Positions 43,960-54,454 are shown, numbered from the stretch's first letter. The stretch: DNA of 64,000 nt from Flavobacterium kingsejongi (GCF_003076475.1 NZ_CP020919.1:1674001-1738000); one strand, 5' to 3'. Numbers and translations: made by a program. The notes: generated by a model from the letters alone, not told the origin.

Positions 43960-46119
43960 TTACAGTTTTGCTTTTTTACCTTTTGGGAGGTTGCTTTTTA
44001 CTGCTGTTTTGGGATCCAGTCCTCTTTTGCGCAATAACGGTTCAATGCTTGGCTCAGCACCACGGAAACGTTTGTACAATACCATCGGGTCTTCTGTACC
44101 TCCTTTTTGCAGTACATTCTCACGGAATGATTTTGCTTTTTCGGGGTTGAATAAATTGGTTGATTTGAAGGCATCAAAAGCATCAGTATCCAACACACCC
44201 GACCAGATATAGCTATAATATCCTGAGGAATAGCCCCCAGAAAAAATATGGCTGAAATAAGTACTGCGGTATCGTGGGATAATTGCCGATGTTAGTCCGG
44301 TTTTTTGCATTGCATTTTTCTCAAATGTATTGGCATCAGTTGTAATGTCCTGCTTCTGGGTATGGTATTCCATATCCAGTAAGGAAGCAGCCAGGTATTC
44401 GGTAGTAGCAAATCCCTGGTCAAAAGTTCCTGATTTTTGCAGTTTTGCAATCAGTGCATCCGGGATTACTTCACCCGTTTTATAATGTTTGGCGTACATT
44501 TTAAGTACTTCCGGTTCTGCTGCCCAGTTTTCCATGATTTGCGAAGGCAATTCTACGAAATCACGTGGCACGCTGGTACCGGAAAGGCTTCTGTAGGTTA
44601 CGTTGGAAAGCAGTCCATGGAGGGCGTGCCCAAATTCATGGAAATAGGTCGTTACTTCGTCAAACGTCAATAAAGCAGGAGCATTTGCCGTTGGTTTCGA
44701 GAAGTTACATACAATAGAAACTATCGGAGCTTCACGAACACCGTCCACAGTACGCTGGGAGCGGTAAGAAGTCATCCAGGCACCGCCACGTTTGGAAGCA
44801 CGGGGATGAAAGTCCATGTAGATAATTCCTACATGCTGGCCATTGGCTTCGGTAACTTCATAAACGGTAACATCTTCATGGTATTTTGGAACATCTTTCA
44901 GTTCTTTGAATTTCAGGCCGTATAATTTTTCGGTTACGCCAAAGACGCCTTTTTGCACATTTTCAAGACTGAAATAAGGTTTCAGTTGCTGCTCGTCCAG
45001 GTCAAAGCGTTCCTTGCGGATTTTCTCCGTATAATATCTCCAGTCATAAGGCTGTACCGTATCCTTAATGCCGTCTTTATCCATCAGTTCCTGTATGGCT
45101 GCTGTTTCTTTTTTGGCATTTTCCAATGCAGGAGCCCAAAGGTTATTCAGCAGTTCGTATACTTTTGCCGGTGTTTTAGCCATTGATTCTTCCAATACAT
45201 AATGAGCATGGGAAGCATAACCCAATAAGCGGGCTTTTTTGCCGCGTAGGTTGGCCAATTCGATTACATAGGCTTTGTTATCAAACGCATCATCATTATT
45301 GCCTCTGTTTTGGTATGCAGTCCAGATGGCTTTACGCAATTTGCGATTGGAGCTGTACTGCAGGAAAGGCATTACACTTGAATTTTGCAGGGTGAATATC
45401 CATTTCCCTTCTTTACCTTTTGCTTTGGCATCTGTAGCAGCATTCTCAATTACTTCCGCTGGCAAGCCGGCAAGATCGGCCTTCTTGTCGATGACCAATT
45501 CATAATTGTTGGTTTCAGCCAATATATTCTGTCCATATTTTAGGGACGTCAGGGAAAGTTCACTGTTGATGGTTCGCAATTGCTTTTTATCAGTATCGGA
45601 CAAATTAGCTCCACTGCGTACAAATGATTTATAGGTATCCTCTAATAATTTAGTTTGCTCTGATGTTAGGCCGAGCGTACTTTTTTTATCATAAACTGTT
45701 TTAATGCGCTGGAATAATTTGGCATTCAGGGAAATATTATCATTGTGGGCGGAAAGGTCCGGAGAAATTTCCTTGGCAATTTTTTGGATTTCCTCGTTTG
45801 TATTGGCAGAATTCAGGTTATAGAAAACAGTGCTGACTGAGGCTAAAAGTTGCCCTGAATTTTCCAGTGCCACTATCGTATTGTTAAAATCCGGTGCAGC
45901 AGGGTTTTCAGCGATCACTTTGATCTCCTGGTCATGCTTGGCAATTGCTGCCGCAAAAGCCGGTTTGAAATGCTCATTTTTAATACTGCCAAAAGGCGGT
46001 ACCTCAAAAGGAGTAGTGTACTTTTCTAATAAAGGATTCATGTTTTGTGCTTTAGCTTGTGGTGCAGATAAAAGGCTCAGGCCAATTACCGTACAAATAA
46101 AGATAGTCTTTTTGTTCAT
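43960..46119 (-). CDS. dcp: M3 family peptidyl-dipeptidase, exported
   Basis: A 719-residue zinc peptidase, start ATG 46119 giving the signal peptide MNKKTIFICTVIGLSLLSAP; a start further upstream would hide it behind 18 residues. The active site is FHEFGHALHG with His494, Glu495 and His498; the third ligand is Glu523 in FVELPSQIMENWA, 25 residues on as in the family. The long helical N-terminal half matches the thimet/Dcp fold, and IYMDFHPRASKRGGAW is typical of Dcp. It removes C-terminal dipeptides from peptides, here in the periplasm or outside. Confidence 0.93.
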   Translation of the reverse strand: MNKKTIFICTVIGLSLLSAPQAKAQNMNPLLEKYTTPFEVPPFGSIKNEHFKPAFAAAIAKHDQEIKVIAENPAAPDFNNTIVALENSGQLLASVSTVFYNLNSANTNEEIQKIAKEISPDLSAHNDNISLNAKLFQRIKTVYDKKSTLGLTSEQTKLLEDTYKSFVRSGANLSDTDKKQLRTINSELSLTSLKYGQNILAETNNYELVIDKKADLAGLPAEVIENAATDAKAKGKEGKWIFTLQNSSVMPFLQYSSNRKLRKAIWTAYQNRGNNDDAFDNKAYVIELANLRGKKARLLGYASHAHYVLEESMAKTPAKVYELLNNLWAPALENAKKETAAIQELMDKDGIKDTVQPYDWRYYTEKIRKERFDLDEQQLKPYFSLENVQKGVFGVTEKLYGLKFKELKDVPKYHEDVTVYEVTEANGQHVGIIYMDFHPRASKRGGAWMTSYRSQRTVDGVREAPIVSIVCNFSKPTANAPALLTFDEVTTYFHEFGHALHGLLSNVTYRSLSGTSVPRDFVELPSQIMENWAAEPEVLKMYAKHYKTGEVIPDALIAKLQKSGTFDQGFATTEYLAASLLDMEYHTQKQDITTDANTFEKNAMQKTGLTSAIIPRYRSTYFSHIFSGGYSSGYYSYIWSGVLDTDAFDAFKSTNLFNPEKAKSFRENVLQKGGTEDPMVLYKRFRGAEPSIEPLLRKRGLDPKTAVKSNLPKGKKAKL

Positions 46120-46327
46120 GGCGAAAATTTGAATAGCAGTAAAAATAATTGAAATACCGCTAAACTGTGCCAAAAATGCTGTTAAGGTTTTTATGTTTTT
46201 GGAAATAGCCTGCGGTAAAGTATTATTAATACGTTAAATCAGATTAAATATTACTTTCAAAAAGTTATCTTTAAAGTATAAATCAGCTTAAATTACTGTA
46301 GTTTTGCCGGCTTAAAATGTCTTCCCT

Positions 46328-49087
46328 ATGAATCCTACTATAAAAAAAATAGCGATAAAAGTATCCAAGATACTTGGAATTACGGTCGCAGTGATTTTGT
46401 TTCTGCTGTTTATTATCCCTATTCTTTTTCCCGGGACTGTAGCTGAGCAGGTTAAAAATTTCGCCAATCAGAAACTTGCGGGAGAATTGAATTTCTCCAA
46501 AGCACGATTGTCTTTTTTCGACCATTTTCCATCACTCACCGTGACGCTTGATGATTTCTCTTTAAAAGGTTCGGCACCATTTGAGAAAGACACGCTAATT
46601 GCAGCCAAAAATGTATCCTTTGGGATCAACCTGAAACGACTGATCTTTGATAGTGAAATCCGAATCAACAAACTCTATATTTCTAAAGCCAATGCCAATG
46701 TCATGGTGGATGAAAAAGGGCGAGCCAACTACAATGTCTATATTGCAGACCCGAGTGTCCCGGTAGACACCACATCCAGTACCGCACTGCGACTGGATAA
46801 AATCGATATTACAGACACCCATATTAAATATTACGACAAATCAACCAAAATGCTCGTCGATGCACAAGGGTTTAATTATGTAGGGAAAGGGGATTTGAGT
46901 GAAGATGTATTTGATTTGGCTACCGATGCACAAATCGAGCAGTTGGATTTTTACTATAATGGAGCGGCCTACATGCAAAAGAAAAAAGTGCATGCCGACC
47001 TGATTACCCGGATCAATACCAACTCCCTGGCCTTTATGTTCCGTAAGAATGAATTACTGATCAATAAGCTACCTATTAAATTTAATGGGTATTTCAAAAT
47101 ATTAAAAGACGGTTATGATATTGATGTAACTGTAACTTCGATCGACAGCCAACTGGAAGACCTCTTTGGGGCACTTCCGGCACAATACCTGAATGAAGTG
47201 GAAAAAGGCAAATTCCAGGGTCGTACCAGCGTGTTGTTTACGTTTAAAGGAAACTATAATGCTTCCCGGAATTTCAAACCGGATATGGCATTCAATATGG
47301 ACATACGTGACGGGTACATCCAGCATCCTTCCGCACCTTTTCCGGCCTCTAATATTTACTTAGACCTAAAAACAAAAATGCCATCCCTGAATACTGACAG
47401 CCTTAGTGTGGAACTGGATACGTTGGCAATGAAAATTGGGGGTGGGTATGCACGGGCAAAAGTGAAAACTATAGGATTGGAGAAAATGAAACTGAAAGCG
47501 GCAATAGTAGCGAATATTGACCTTGGTAAAATCCAAACCGCTTTTAATATCAAGGATGTGGATATGAAAGGTGTATTTCGTGCCAATATCAAATCGGAAG
47601 GGCAATTCGATTACGAAAAAAGAAAATTCCCGGTTACGGAAGGAATTGCCGTATTGGAAAATGCCAGTATCAAAACGCCTTATTACCCGAATCCGATTAC
47701 CGGAATTAACTTCAAAGCTACAGTAATCAATAAAACAGGAGAATATAAGGATTTGTATGTGGCATTGAATCCTGCGACATTCACCTTCGAGCAGCATCCT
47801 TTTTTCCTGACAGCCATCTTTAAGAATTTTGAAGATGTCAATTATAATGTACGGGCCAAAGGAGACATTGATGTAGCGCAAATCTATAAAGTTTTTTCCC
47901 GTAAAGGGCTTGACCTGAAAGGGTATATCAAAGCAGATCTTTCGCTGAAAGGAATTCAGAGTGATGCAACGAACGGGCATTACGAGAGGCTGGATAACAA
48001 AGGCACCTTATTATTAAGCCAGATTAAAGCGACATCGGAATTATTCCCAAAACCATTTTATATCCGGGAAGGGCGTTTCAGTTTTCATCAGGATAAGATG
48101 CGTTTTGATAAATTTACTGCTGATTATGGGCATTCCGATTTTGCGATTAATGGGCATTTGCGTAATGTAATCAACTATATATTCTCCCGTCACGGCACTT
48201 TAAATGGTAGTTTTAATGTCAATTCCAATCTCATTAATGTGGATGAGTTTATGGCTTTGAAACCGAACGAGACTAAAAAAGAAACAACAGCTGTAGTGGT
48301 GGCCAAAGCAGAAAATCCAAAAGAATCGGGCGTTGTCCTGTTGCCTAAAAATCTGGATGTTGCCCTAACCGCCCAGGCTAAAAAAGTAAATTATACAGGA
48401 CTGACTTTAAGTGACCTGAACGGGACTGTTGCGCTGAGCAAAGGCCGTGGCATCTTGAAAAACACCAATTTTAACCTGATCGGCTGTAAGGTAAATATGG
48501 ATGCCGATTATGAAGCCAGCAGCCCTACAAAAGCGTTATTTAATTTTCATCTCGTGGCAAAGGATTTTGATGTGCAACGGGCGTATAAGGAAATTGAGCT
48601 TTTTCGGGAAGTCGCCAGTGCCGCTGAAAAAGCTGAAGGTATTATCTCCGCGGATTACACACTAAACGGAGCCCTGGATGGTAATATGTCCCCTATAACA
48701 GAATCCTTGGTTGGAGCAGGAACGATACAAATTAGTAAAGTAAAAGTAAGCGGGTTGAAATTATTCAATAATCTCGGGGCTAAAACGGGGCTGGGTGTTG
48801 AAGATCCCGATCTTTCAAAAATTGACATCAATACAACTATTAAAAACAATGTGATTACGGTGGAGCGTTTCCGCATGAAAGTCTCGGTATTCCGCATCCG
48901 ACTGGAAGGAGAAACCAATCTCAAAGGGCCTATGGATTTTAAACTCCGTGTAGGATTGCCGCCATTCGGGCTTATTGGTATCCCGGTGATGGTCACAGGA
49001 ACACATGACAAACCGAATATTAAAATATTCAGCAAAACCCATGAAGATGTAGAGGAGACCAAATACGATCCCAATGCAAAAGAATAG
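46328..49087 (+). CDS. Large AsmA-family envelope protein
   Basis: A 919-residue protein with one N-terminal membrane segment (about 17-40: ITVAVILFLLFIIPILFPG) and a very long beta-rich periplasmic part. The N-terminal AsmA pattern is clear (ANQKLAGELNFSKARLSFFDHFPSLTVTLDDFSLKG) and the C-terminal AsmA_2-type region contains KLRVGLPPFGLIGIPVMVTG. AsmA-like proteins are thought to form grooves that carry phospholipids between membranes; that is family knowledge. TAGTTTTG at 46299-46306 may be its -7 box. Confidence 0.88.
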   Translation: MNPTIKKIAIKVSKILGITVAVILFLLFIIPILFPGTVAEQVKNFANQKLAGELNFSKARLSFFDHFPSLTVTLDDFSLKGSAPFEKDTLIAAKNVSFGINLKRLIFDSEIRINKLYISKANANVMVDEKGRANYNVYIADPSVPVDTTSSTALRLDKIDITDTHIKYYDKSTKMLVDAQGFNYVGKGDLSEDVFDLATDAQIEQLDFYYNGAAYMQKKKVHADLITRINTNSLAFMFRKNELLINKLPIKFNGYFKILKDGYDIDVTVTSIDSQLEDLFGALPAQYLNEVEKGKFQGRTSVLFTFKGNYNASRNFKPDMAFNMDIRDGYIQHPSAPFPASNIYLDLKTKMPSLNTDSLSVELDTLAMKIGGGYARAKVKTIGLEKMKLKAAIVANIDLGKIQTAFNIKDVDMKGVFRANIKSEGQFDYEKRKFPVTEGIAVLENASIKTPYYPNPITGINFKATVINKTGEYKDLYVALNPATFTFEQHPFFLTAIFKNFEDVNYNVRAKGDIDVAQIYKVFSRKGLDLKGYIKADLSLKGIQSDATNGHYERLDNKGTLLLSQIKATSELFPKPFYIREGRFSFHQDKMRFDKFTADYGHSDFAINGHLRNVINYIFSRHGTLNGSFNVNSNLINVDEFMALKPNETKKETTAVVVAKAENPKESGVVLLPKNLDVALTAQAKKVNYTGLTLSDLNGTVALSKGRGILKNTNFNLIGCKVNMDADYEASSPTKALFNFHLVAKDFDVQRAYKEIELFREVASAAEKAEGIISADYTLNGALDGNMSPITESLVGAGTIQISKVKVSGLKLFNNLGAKTGLGVEDPDLSKIDINTTIKNNVITVERFRMKVSVFRIRLEGETNLKGPMDFKLRVGLPPFGLIGIPVMVTGTHDKPNIKIFSKTHEDVEETKYDPNAKE

Positions 49088-49179
49088 TATTGTAGATGGT
49101 GTATAAAACTCTACTACGCTCTTATGGGTGCTCTGATTGTTTGCTGTTCATTGATATCCTTCAAAAAAAGCAATAGTTA

Positions 49180-49332
49180 TTGCTCTATAATGATGACAAG
49201 ATTTTATGGTCAAACGAAATAAAATTGGTCTGGGATGTCTTTAAAGGAATTCCAGATACTAGCAGAACCAAAAAGAAAGTAGGAATTGAATTAGCCAGAT
49301 TAAAAAAATACGAATACATCCCGGAAGAATAA
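49180..49332 (+). pseudogene. Possible C-terminal gene remnant
   Basis: A 50-codon open stretch from TTG 49180 reading LLYNDDKILWSNEIKLVWDV and ending KYEYIPEE. The composition looks like real protein, but it has no credible start, no family I can name, and sits in a 400-bp interval otherwise without genes. It may be the tail of a lost gene or chance. Confidence 0.3.
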
Positions 49333-49375
49333 ATAAATCGGGCTATTGCAATAGTTTGTTTAGTACTATTTAAAA

Positions 49376-49406
49376 CAGAAACGCCGGAATTTTTCGGCGT
49401 TTCTTA
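49376..49406. terminator. Terminator in the gap between AsmA-like genes
   Basis: AGAAACGCCG and CGGCGTTTCT form a 10-bp stem with an 8-nt T-rich loop. Either strand has an A/T-rich tail, so it may serve both converging transcripts. Confidence 0.65.
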
Positions 49407-49490
49407 TTATTATACATTTTTTAGAGCGCCAGATAACACTGGCCTTTACTCATTTATCCTTTTACCCCTTACTTTTCACTTCTTACCTGC

Positions 49491-51047
49491 CTATAATAAT
49501 GTCTTTTTCAATCCATCCGCTACAGAGCGCCAAAGCAGGTTATAAAACGATTTATCAGGGATGCGTTCCGTTTCGGTTTTAGCTTCACGGAATTGTTCTT
49601 TAGAATCATCGCGAACAAACAGGTTCCCGATGGCACTTAGGAATTTGTTCTTCTCCTTCCCATTTTTCTTTAAGATTTTGACTTCCAGGTCGTGGTATTT
49701 AATGGAGAAATCGCCTTTGGAACCGTATTTATTGCCGGTAAAATTAAAAAACACATCATCCAGTTGCCCGGTCATCGTCGCATTGATATAAGGTTGCATA
49801 AAAGGGGATAGTTTCTGGCTCGCGAAATTCTTCAGGTGTCCATTAATGGTAAATCCGTCCGTTTTATCCAGGGGATTAAATTTCCAGTTAACGGCTAAAG
49901 GTGCCGCATTCATAAAGCGGCAATTTACCTTGATATTTACATCGGGTAGTTTCGTTTGTTTGTAGCCACTTTTAATATGGGTGATGGTCGCATTAAAATT
50001 ATGAAAAGAGACCAGTCCCGGTCCGCGTTTCATTTCGACTTCCTCTTCATATTCCACAATCGACTTCCGGATCTGTAAGGTATCCACGTTAAGTGGAAAT
50101 TTCAATTCCCGAAGTAACTGATTGTACATTTTTTTAGTTTTAAGGTCATCCGGCGAAACTTTGTTGCGATAGATGTTGGCGAAAAGAGTATCCAGGGTAA
50201 TCCGGGAAGCATCAAAGAAAAAGACATCTTCTTTAAAGCCCCATTTCATATCGTGTATGGCCAATGCTTCTGCCGAAAGGGTGAAGAGGTCTTTCTCCAG
50301 CGGGATTCGTTTGATGAATCCTGCACGGCTGTAGACCGGAATCATCCTGAAATTTTCCAGTTTCAATCCGTCATTAGTCGTCCTGATATTGATTGCAGAC
50401 ATGCGGTAGAATTCGTCCGAACGGAAAAATACACTGTCGCAGTTGATGCTGTAGGACTCGTACTGAAATGGGATTTTATGCTGTAAAGTGTTGTCGTCAA
50501 GTATGACACCATTCAGGCCGATTGATAGATTTTTGACGATCAGCGCAACTTGATTGTCCTTGATCGAAAGGATCTTAAGGTTGCATTTTGTCAGGTTGAT
50601 ATCCGAAACGGTGATGACATTGCGGAATGGTTTTACGACATTCTCATTGATGCTTTTGGAATTATTGATAGGGCGGTCGTTATCTTTGTACAGCGTAATT
50701 TCGGGTTCACTGACATCAAGCCTGCGTGCTTTGATTTTATTGTGGAAAAGCAAAGACCAGCTGCTGATATTCTCGATCCGAATCACTTTTACGGTAGCAT
50801 AAATACCTGCTTTGGTACTTTTTCCTAAGGATGATTTAGGGACAATGATAATGTCCTTGGCAATAGCATTCCCATCCAACAGGGAAACTTCGAGGCTCTT
50901 GTAGGTAATCTGGTAAGGGGATTCATTTTTCGCATTGATGATGGAGGGCAATTGCTTGCGAATCCAGAAATTCAATCCGATATTCACGACAACAATCAGT
51001 AACACCAGGCCTAACACGGCAATCAATATCTTTTTAATCCACTTCAT
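49491..51047 (-). CDS. AsmA-like/DUF748-like envelope protein
   Basis: A 518-residue protein with one N-terminal membrane helix (about 7-29: ILIAVLGLVLLIVVVNIGLNFW) and a periplasmic beta-rich body. Segments such as YKSLEVSLLDGNAIAKDIII and IKARRLDVSEPEITLY are typical of DUF748/AsmA-like repeats, and the end (PDKSFYNLLWRSVADGLKKTLL) is helical and basic. Function is likely in envelope lipid handling, by analogy. It lies opposite the larger AsmA-like gene and is convergent with it. Confidence 0.78.
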   Translation of the reverse strand: MKWIKKILIAVLGLVLLIVVVNIGLNFWIRKQLPSIINAKNESPYQITYKSLEVSLLDGNAIAKDIIIVPKSSLGKSTKAGIYATVKVIRIENISSWSLLFHNKIKARRLDVSEPEITLYKDNDRPINNSKSINENVVKPFRNVITVSDINLTKCNLKILSIKDNQVALIVKNLSIGLNGVILDDNTLQHKIPFQYESYSINCDSVFFRSDEFYRMSAINIRTTNDGLKLENFRMIPVYSRAGFIKRIPLEKDLFTLSAEALAIHDMKWGFKEDVFFFDASRITLDTLFANIYRNKVSPDDLKTKKMYNQLLRELKFPLNVDTLQIRKSIVEYEEEVEMKRGPGLVSFHNFNATITHIKSGYKQTKLPDVNIKVNCRFMNAAPLAVNWKFNPLDKTDGFTINGHLKNFASQKLSPFMQPYINATMTGQLDDVFFNFTGNKYGSKGDFSIKYHDLEVKILKKNGKEKNKFLSAIGNLFVRDDSKEQFREAKTETERIPDKSFYNLLWRSVADGLKKTLL

Positions 51048-51179
51048 AGAATATAAATTATCATTAGTCTCTTACAAGGTACTGATTAAATTTAAAAATA
51101 GAAATTCATTTCACTTTTCGATAGTACTTTCCCTAAATGAGATTTAAAAAATACTGTACTTTTACAAAAAAAGAAAGCC

Positions 51180-51548
51180 ATGTTACGGAACATAAAAAAA
51201 ATGGGGATATTAGGTATTGTCGTATTGGGAAGTTGCAATTCGGCATACCGGCCTAAAAATGCCATCGAAGAGATTGTACAGGAGCGTGTGGTGGCGAAAG
51301 GGGTAGTCCTGTCCAAAACCGATCGGGATTATGAACTGTACAAAGTATTTTCGGATAAGCCGGACCTGCTGTTGAATGCCCATGTGGATAGTATCGCTGT
51401 GGTCGATAAAGTGGTGATTTACGCCAGGAATCAATATTACTATCTTGTAAATGACAGCCTTTCTGCGGAATTGGTAAAAATGGAACGCAATAAAAAATTA
51501 CGCCTGAAGCCTGCCGCTCTTTTTGTATGGCAAAAAGATAAGGAATAA
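51180..51548 (+). CDS. Small lipoprotein of unknown function
   Basis: A 122-residue protein with leader MLRNIKKMGILGIVVLGSC, lipid Cys at 19. The mature region is short, charged and without a recognisable family. It begins 132 bp from the divergent AsmA-like gene. ATG 51201 (MGILGIVVLGSC) would also keep the lipobox but leave a very short basic region. Confidence 0.6.
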   Translation: MLRNIKKMGILGIVVLGSCNSAYRPKNAIEEIVQERVVAKGVVLSKTDRDYELYKVFSDKPDLLLNAHVDSIAVVDKVVIYARNQYYYLVNDSLSAELVKMERNKKLRLKPAALFVWQKDKE

Positions 51549-51586
51549 TAAAAATGATTAGTGTCACTAAGTGGCCTCAAGTGCTT

Positions 51587-51685
51587 TCACAGTAATTTCC
51601 CGTACAACATTCCCATCGTGAAATAGTCGATCAGGCACAATAATCCAAATGCACCAGCAAAAATGAAAAAAACAGGATTCGGAAA
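51587..51685 (-). pseudogene. Possible TM2-like gene remnant
   Basis: A 32-codon open stretch on the minus strand, bounded by stops: FPNPVFFIFAGAFG followed by LLCLIDYFTMGMLYGKLL. The hydrophobic pattern with LIDYFTMG recalls the second half of TM2-domain proteins. It has no start and no first helix, so if real it is a decayed tail. Weak evidence. Confidence 0.28.
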
Positions 51686-51748
51686 TTACGTTTAACAACA
51701 ATGAAATTTTGTAAAGGATAGGCACTCGTACTCCTTAATAAGTAATAG

Positions 51749-52264
51749 TTATTCTACCGGTACACCTTTGGCCAGAATCACTTGTTGTAATTGTTTTTTG
51801 GTACTTCCGGAACTTTCCTGTTCCTTATAATATACATCGTCAATTTTCCATCCACTTCCATCCTGAATCAGTGCTACTTTATCTTTCCAGTTGATAGCAT
51901 ATAATGTGTTTTTAAAATCCACGGTTACAGTCGCTTTCGATCCTTCTATTGTTATTTCGCCTATAGTAAAAGCATTTTGGCCTTCATATAAGCTGGTAAA
52001 AATATCGCCCTCTATCATAATGGGTTTGTCTGTTGGGAAAGCGCTTTTTTTCATATTTTCGGCTTCCTGTAATTCTTTGGCTGCAGCTTTATCAATTAAC
52101 CCCGCCAATTCGGTACTGATCAGCGCCTTGTCTGCAGCCCTGAAATCTCCTTTGTACTCCTTGAAAAAAGTAGTCACGACCTTTTTTATGTCTTTTTCGG
52201 GATCATTTAAACAGCCGGACAGCAGTAATAACAAGCCGGAACATAAGAATAGTATTTTTTTCAT
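51749..52264 (-). CDS. Lipoprotein with DUF4878/DUF3828-like NTF2 fold
   Basis: A 171-residue lipoprotein from ATG 52264 (MKKILFLCSGLLLLLSGC, Cys18); an upstream ATG at 52321 would bury the signal. The start of the mature part, DIKKVVTTFFKEYKGDFRAAD, and the later KATVTVDFKNTLYAINWKDKVALIQDGSGWKIDDVYY are the two halves of an NTF2-like small domain found in many bacterial lipoproteins. Function unknown. It is preceded by a 300-bp AT-rich gap with nothing else recognised. Confidence 0.7.
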   Translation of the reverse strand: MKKILFLCSGLLLLLSGCLNDPEKDIKKVVTTFFKEYKGDFRAADKALISTELAGLIDKAAAKELQEAENMKKSAFPTDKPIMIEGDIFTSLYEGQNAFTIGEITIEGSKATVTVDFKNTLYAINWKDKVALIQDGSGWKIDDVYYKEQESSGSTKKQLQQVILAKGVPVE

Positions 52265-52620
52265 AAATGGATTTTTAGTGTGTTTATAAATGAGAAAAGC
52301 CAATTGGTATTTATATTTCATTATTGCGTACTACTACAGCATGTTGACACATAAATATATAAAAAAAGCGTGACAAATAGAGTAGTCATTTGAAAAACAG
52401 CAGGTTATCATGATGTGGTGGTGTTTAAAATGGCGAAAATATTTTAATAAAGAACTTCGTAGGCGTTTTTGGATACATGGTAGAAAGAGTTGTATTTCCT
52501 AACGAATTAATAAATACTATTAAATTTAGTTAAAACAGTCCGCACATTTCTTACAGATCTACTAATCGCTGTTTTTTTTGCTATATTTAATCTACCAAAA
52601 GCAATACAAAATAAAACATT

Positions 52621-54207
52621 ATGAAAAGAATACACCTTTACTTCGTCCTGCTCGTTGCAGGTTTTTCATTCGCTACAGCATCCTGTAAAAAGGAGCCGGA
52701 GGGAAAGACAGCCAAAGAAGTTATAAATGATGAAGACAGCATACCATTGGACAGCACTAAAGTGGCTGCTTTTTTTGTGAAATACCCCGATTTTAAATCT
52801 TTTGAACCTGAAATCAAAGAGCTATACAAAAAGTACCAATACCATTATATCTGGCATGATAAAAGCGGGCGAATGGATTTTGCCGATGCTTTATACAATA
52901 AGGTAAATCAAATTAAGTCAGAAGGCGTACAGACGGAGATTCCTTATAAGGATAAGTTTGCCGAATTGTTCGCAGGGACAGCAGATAAAAAAAATCCCGA
53001 TGTGAATGACGAATTACTAATCAGCTGTATGTATTTTTTCTATGTTAAAAATGTATACGAAGGGGTAGATTCAAGTGCCAGTAAGGAAACCGGATGGTTC
53101 CTGCCACGTGAAAAAGTATCCTATGTAACCTATTTGGATTCCCTGATGAAAGATCCAAGCAGGATTAAAAAAGATGATAAAGAGCTGATTGGACAATACT
53201 ATAACCTGAAGAAAGGATTACAGTTTTATCAGGAAATCCAGAAAAAAGGTGGCTGGGGAGCTATTACACTGGGAGAAGGCGTGAAAGCCCTAAAACCGGG
53301 TGATAGTGCCACGGCTATTGTCCAGGTTCGTAAACGCCTTGCTGCTACCGGTGATTTAAAATCCGATTCAGGAAGTAATGTATATGATACCGATCTACAG
53401 GCAGGTCTGGATAGTTTTGCAAAATCCCATAACCTCAATCCGGAAAAAAATGTTACGCCTGCATTGGTAAAACTGATGAATGTAACCGTAGAGGATTGTA
53501 TTAAGACAATTGTAGTCAATATGGAACGTTGCCGTTGGATTTCGCCTGATATTGCTGAAGCCAAAGAATTCATTTCGGTAAATATCCCTTCCTACCGATT
53601 GCATTATATGGTTAATGGGAAACCAAAATTAATTTCGAATGTGGTTGTAGGGAAAGAACTGAATCAAACCGTAGTATTCAGTGGACAAATGAGCTATATA
53701 GTATTTAGCCCTTATTGGAATATCCCTAAAAGCATCATTGAAAAAGAAGTAAAACCAGGAATTGCGAAAAATAAAAATTACCTGGAACAGCACAATATGG
53801 AATGGAATAATGGGAATGTAAGGCAGAAACCGGGTAATGCGAATTCTCTTGGACTGGTAAAATTCATGTTCCCAAACTCCAATAACATTTACCTGCACGA
53901 TACACCAGCCAAAAGCCTTTTTAATAAAGAAAGTCGTGCTTTTAGCCATGGCTGTGTACGGGTGGAAAAAGCTAGGGATCTTGCTGTAGCCATATTAGAA
54001 GGAGATAAAAACTGGAATCCATCAAAAATAGATGCTGCGATGCATGCAGGTAAAGAGAAGAATTACACTTTGAAACATAAAATACCCGTTTATATCGGCT
54101 ATTTTACAGCCTGGGCTGACGAAAATGGTAAAGTAAGCTTCTTTGAAGATGTTTATAACCGTGATAATCGCCTTGCGCACCTGCTTTATAACGAAACCGC
54201 TAAATAA
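52621..54207 (+). CDS. L,D-transpeptidase of the YcbB type, lipoprotein
   Basis: A 528-residue cell-wall enzyme. The leader ends TASCKKEPEG with lipobox Cys22. A scaffold domain (about 55-210, YHYIWHDKSGRMDFADALYN) and a peptidoglycan-binding-like stretch (VQVRKRLAATGDL) precede the YkuD catalytic domain (about 320-480), whose active site is FSHGCVRVEKA with His443 and Cys445. These enzymes make 3-3 crosslinks or attach proteins to peptidoglycan in the periplasm. A terminator directly follows. Confidence 0.9.
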   Translation: MKRIHLYFVLLVAGFSFATASCKKEPEGKTAKEVINDEDSIPLDSTKVAAFFVKYPDFKSFEPEIKELYKKYQYHYIWHDKSGRMDFADALYNKVNQIKSEGVQTEIPYKDKFAELFAGTADKKNPDVNDELLISCMYFFYVKNVYEGVDSSASKETGWFLPREKVSYVTYLDSLMKDPSRIKKDDKELIGQYYNLKKGLQFYQEIQKKGGWGAITLGEGVKALKPGDSATAIVQVRKRLAATGDLKSDSGSNVYDTDLQAGLDSFAKSHNLNPEKNVTPALVKLMNVTVEDCIKTIVVNMERCRWISPDIAEAKEFISVNIPSYRLHYMVNGKPKLISNVVVGKELNQTVVFSGQMSYIVFSPYWNIPKSIIEKEVKPGIAKNKNYLEQHNMEWNNGNVRQKPGNANSLGLVKFMFPNSNNIYLHDTPAKSLFNKESRAFSHGCVRVEKARDLAVAILEGDKNWNPSKIDAAMHAGKEKNYTLKHKIPVYIGYFTAWADENGKVSFFEDVYNRDNRLAHLLYNETAK

Positions 54208-54233
54208 GAGTTTGAATGACTGCACCTAATGGT

Positions 54234-54264
54234 AAAAAATCCCCAGCAATGGGGATTTTTTTTT
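54234..54264 (+). terminator. Intrinsic terminator of the L,D-transpeptidase gene
   Basis: AAAAATCCCC and GGGGATTTTT with loop AGCAAT, then a long T-run. Confidence 0.9.
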
Positions 54265-54454
54265 TCACTACTATTGCCATCAATCAATTTTTTATTAAAT
54301 AATCATTTTAGTTTATTGTATTCGTTTGTGTAAAATAATTTTTTATTGATAAATAAGATGTTATATTAGGATAGGCCTTATTTTGACCAATTCAATTGTA
54401 ATCAAAATAGTTTATTTTAGACAGCATATTGGCTTATAAAACATCTTTTTTGTT

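Noticed and set aside
51092..51316. A minus-strand frame opposite the 51180 lipoprotein
   Set aside because: It is a shadow of the lipoprotein gene, without a family pattern or start context.
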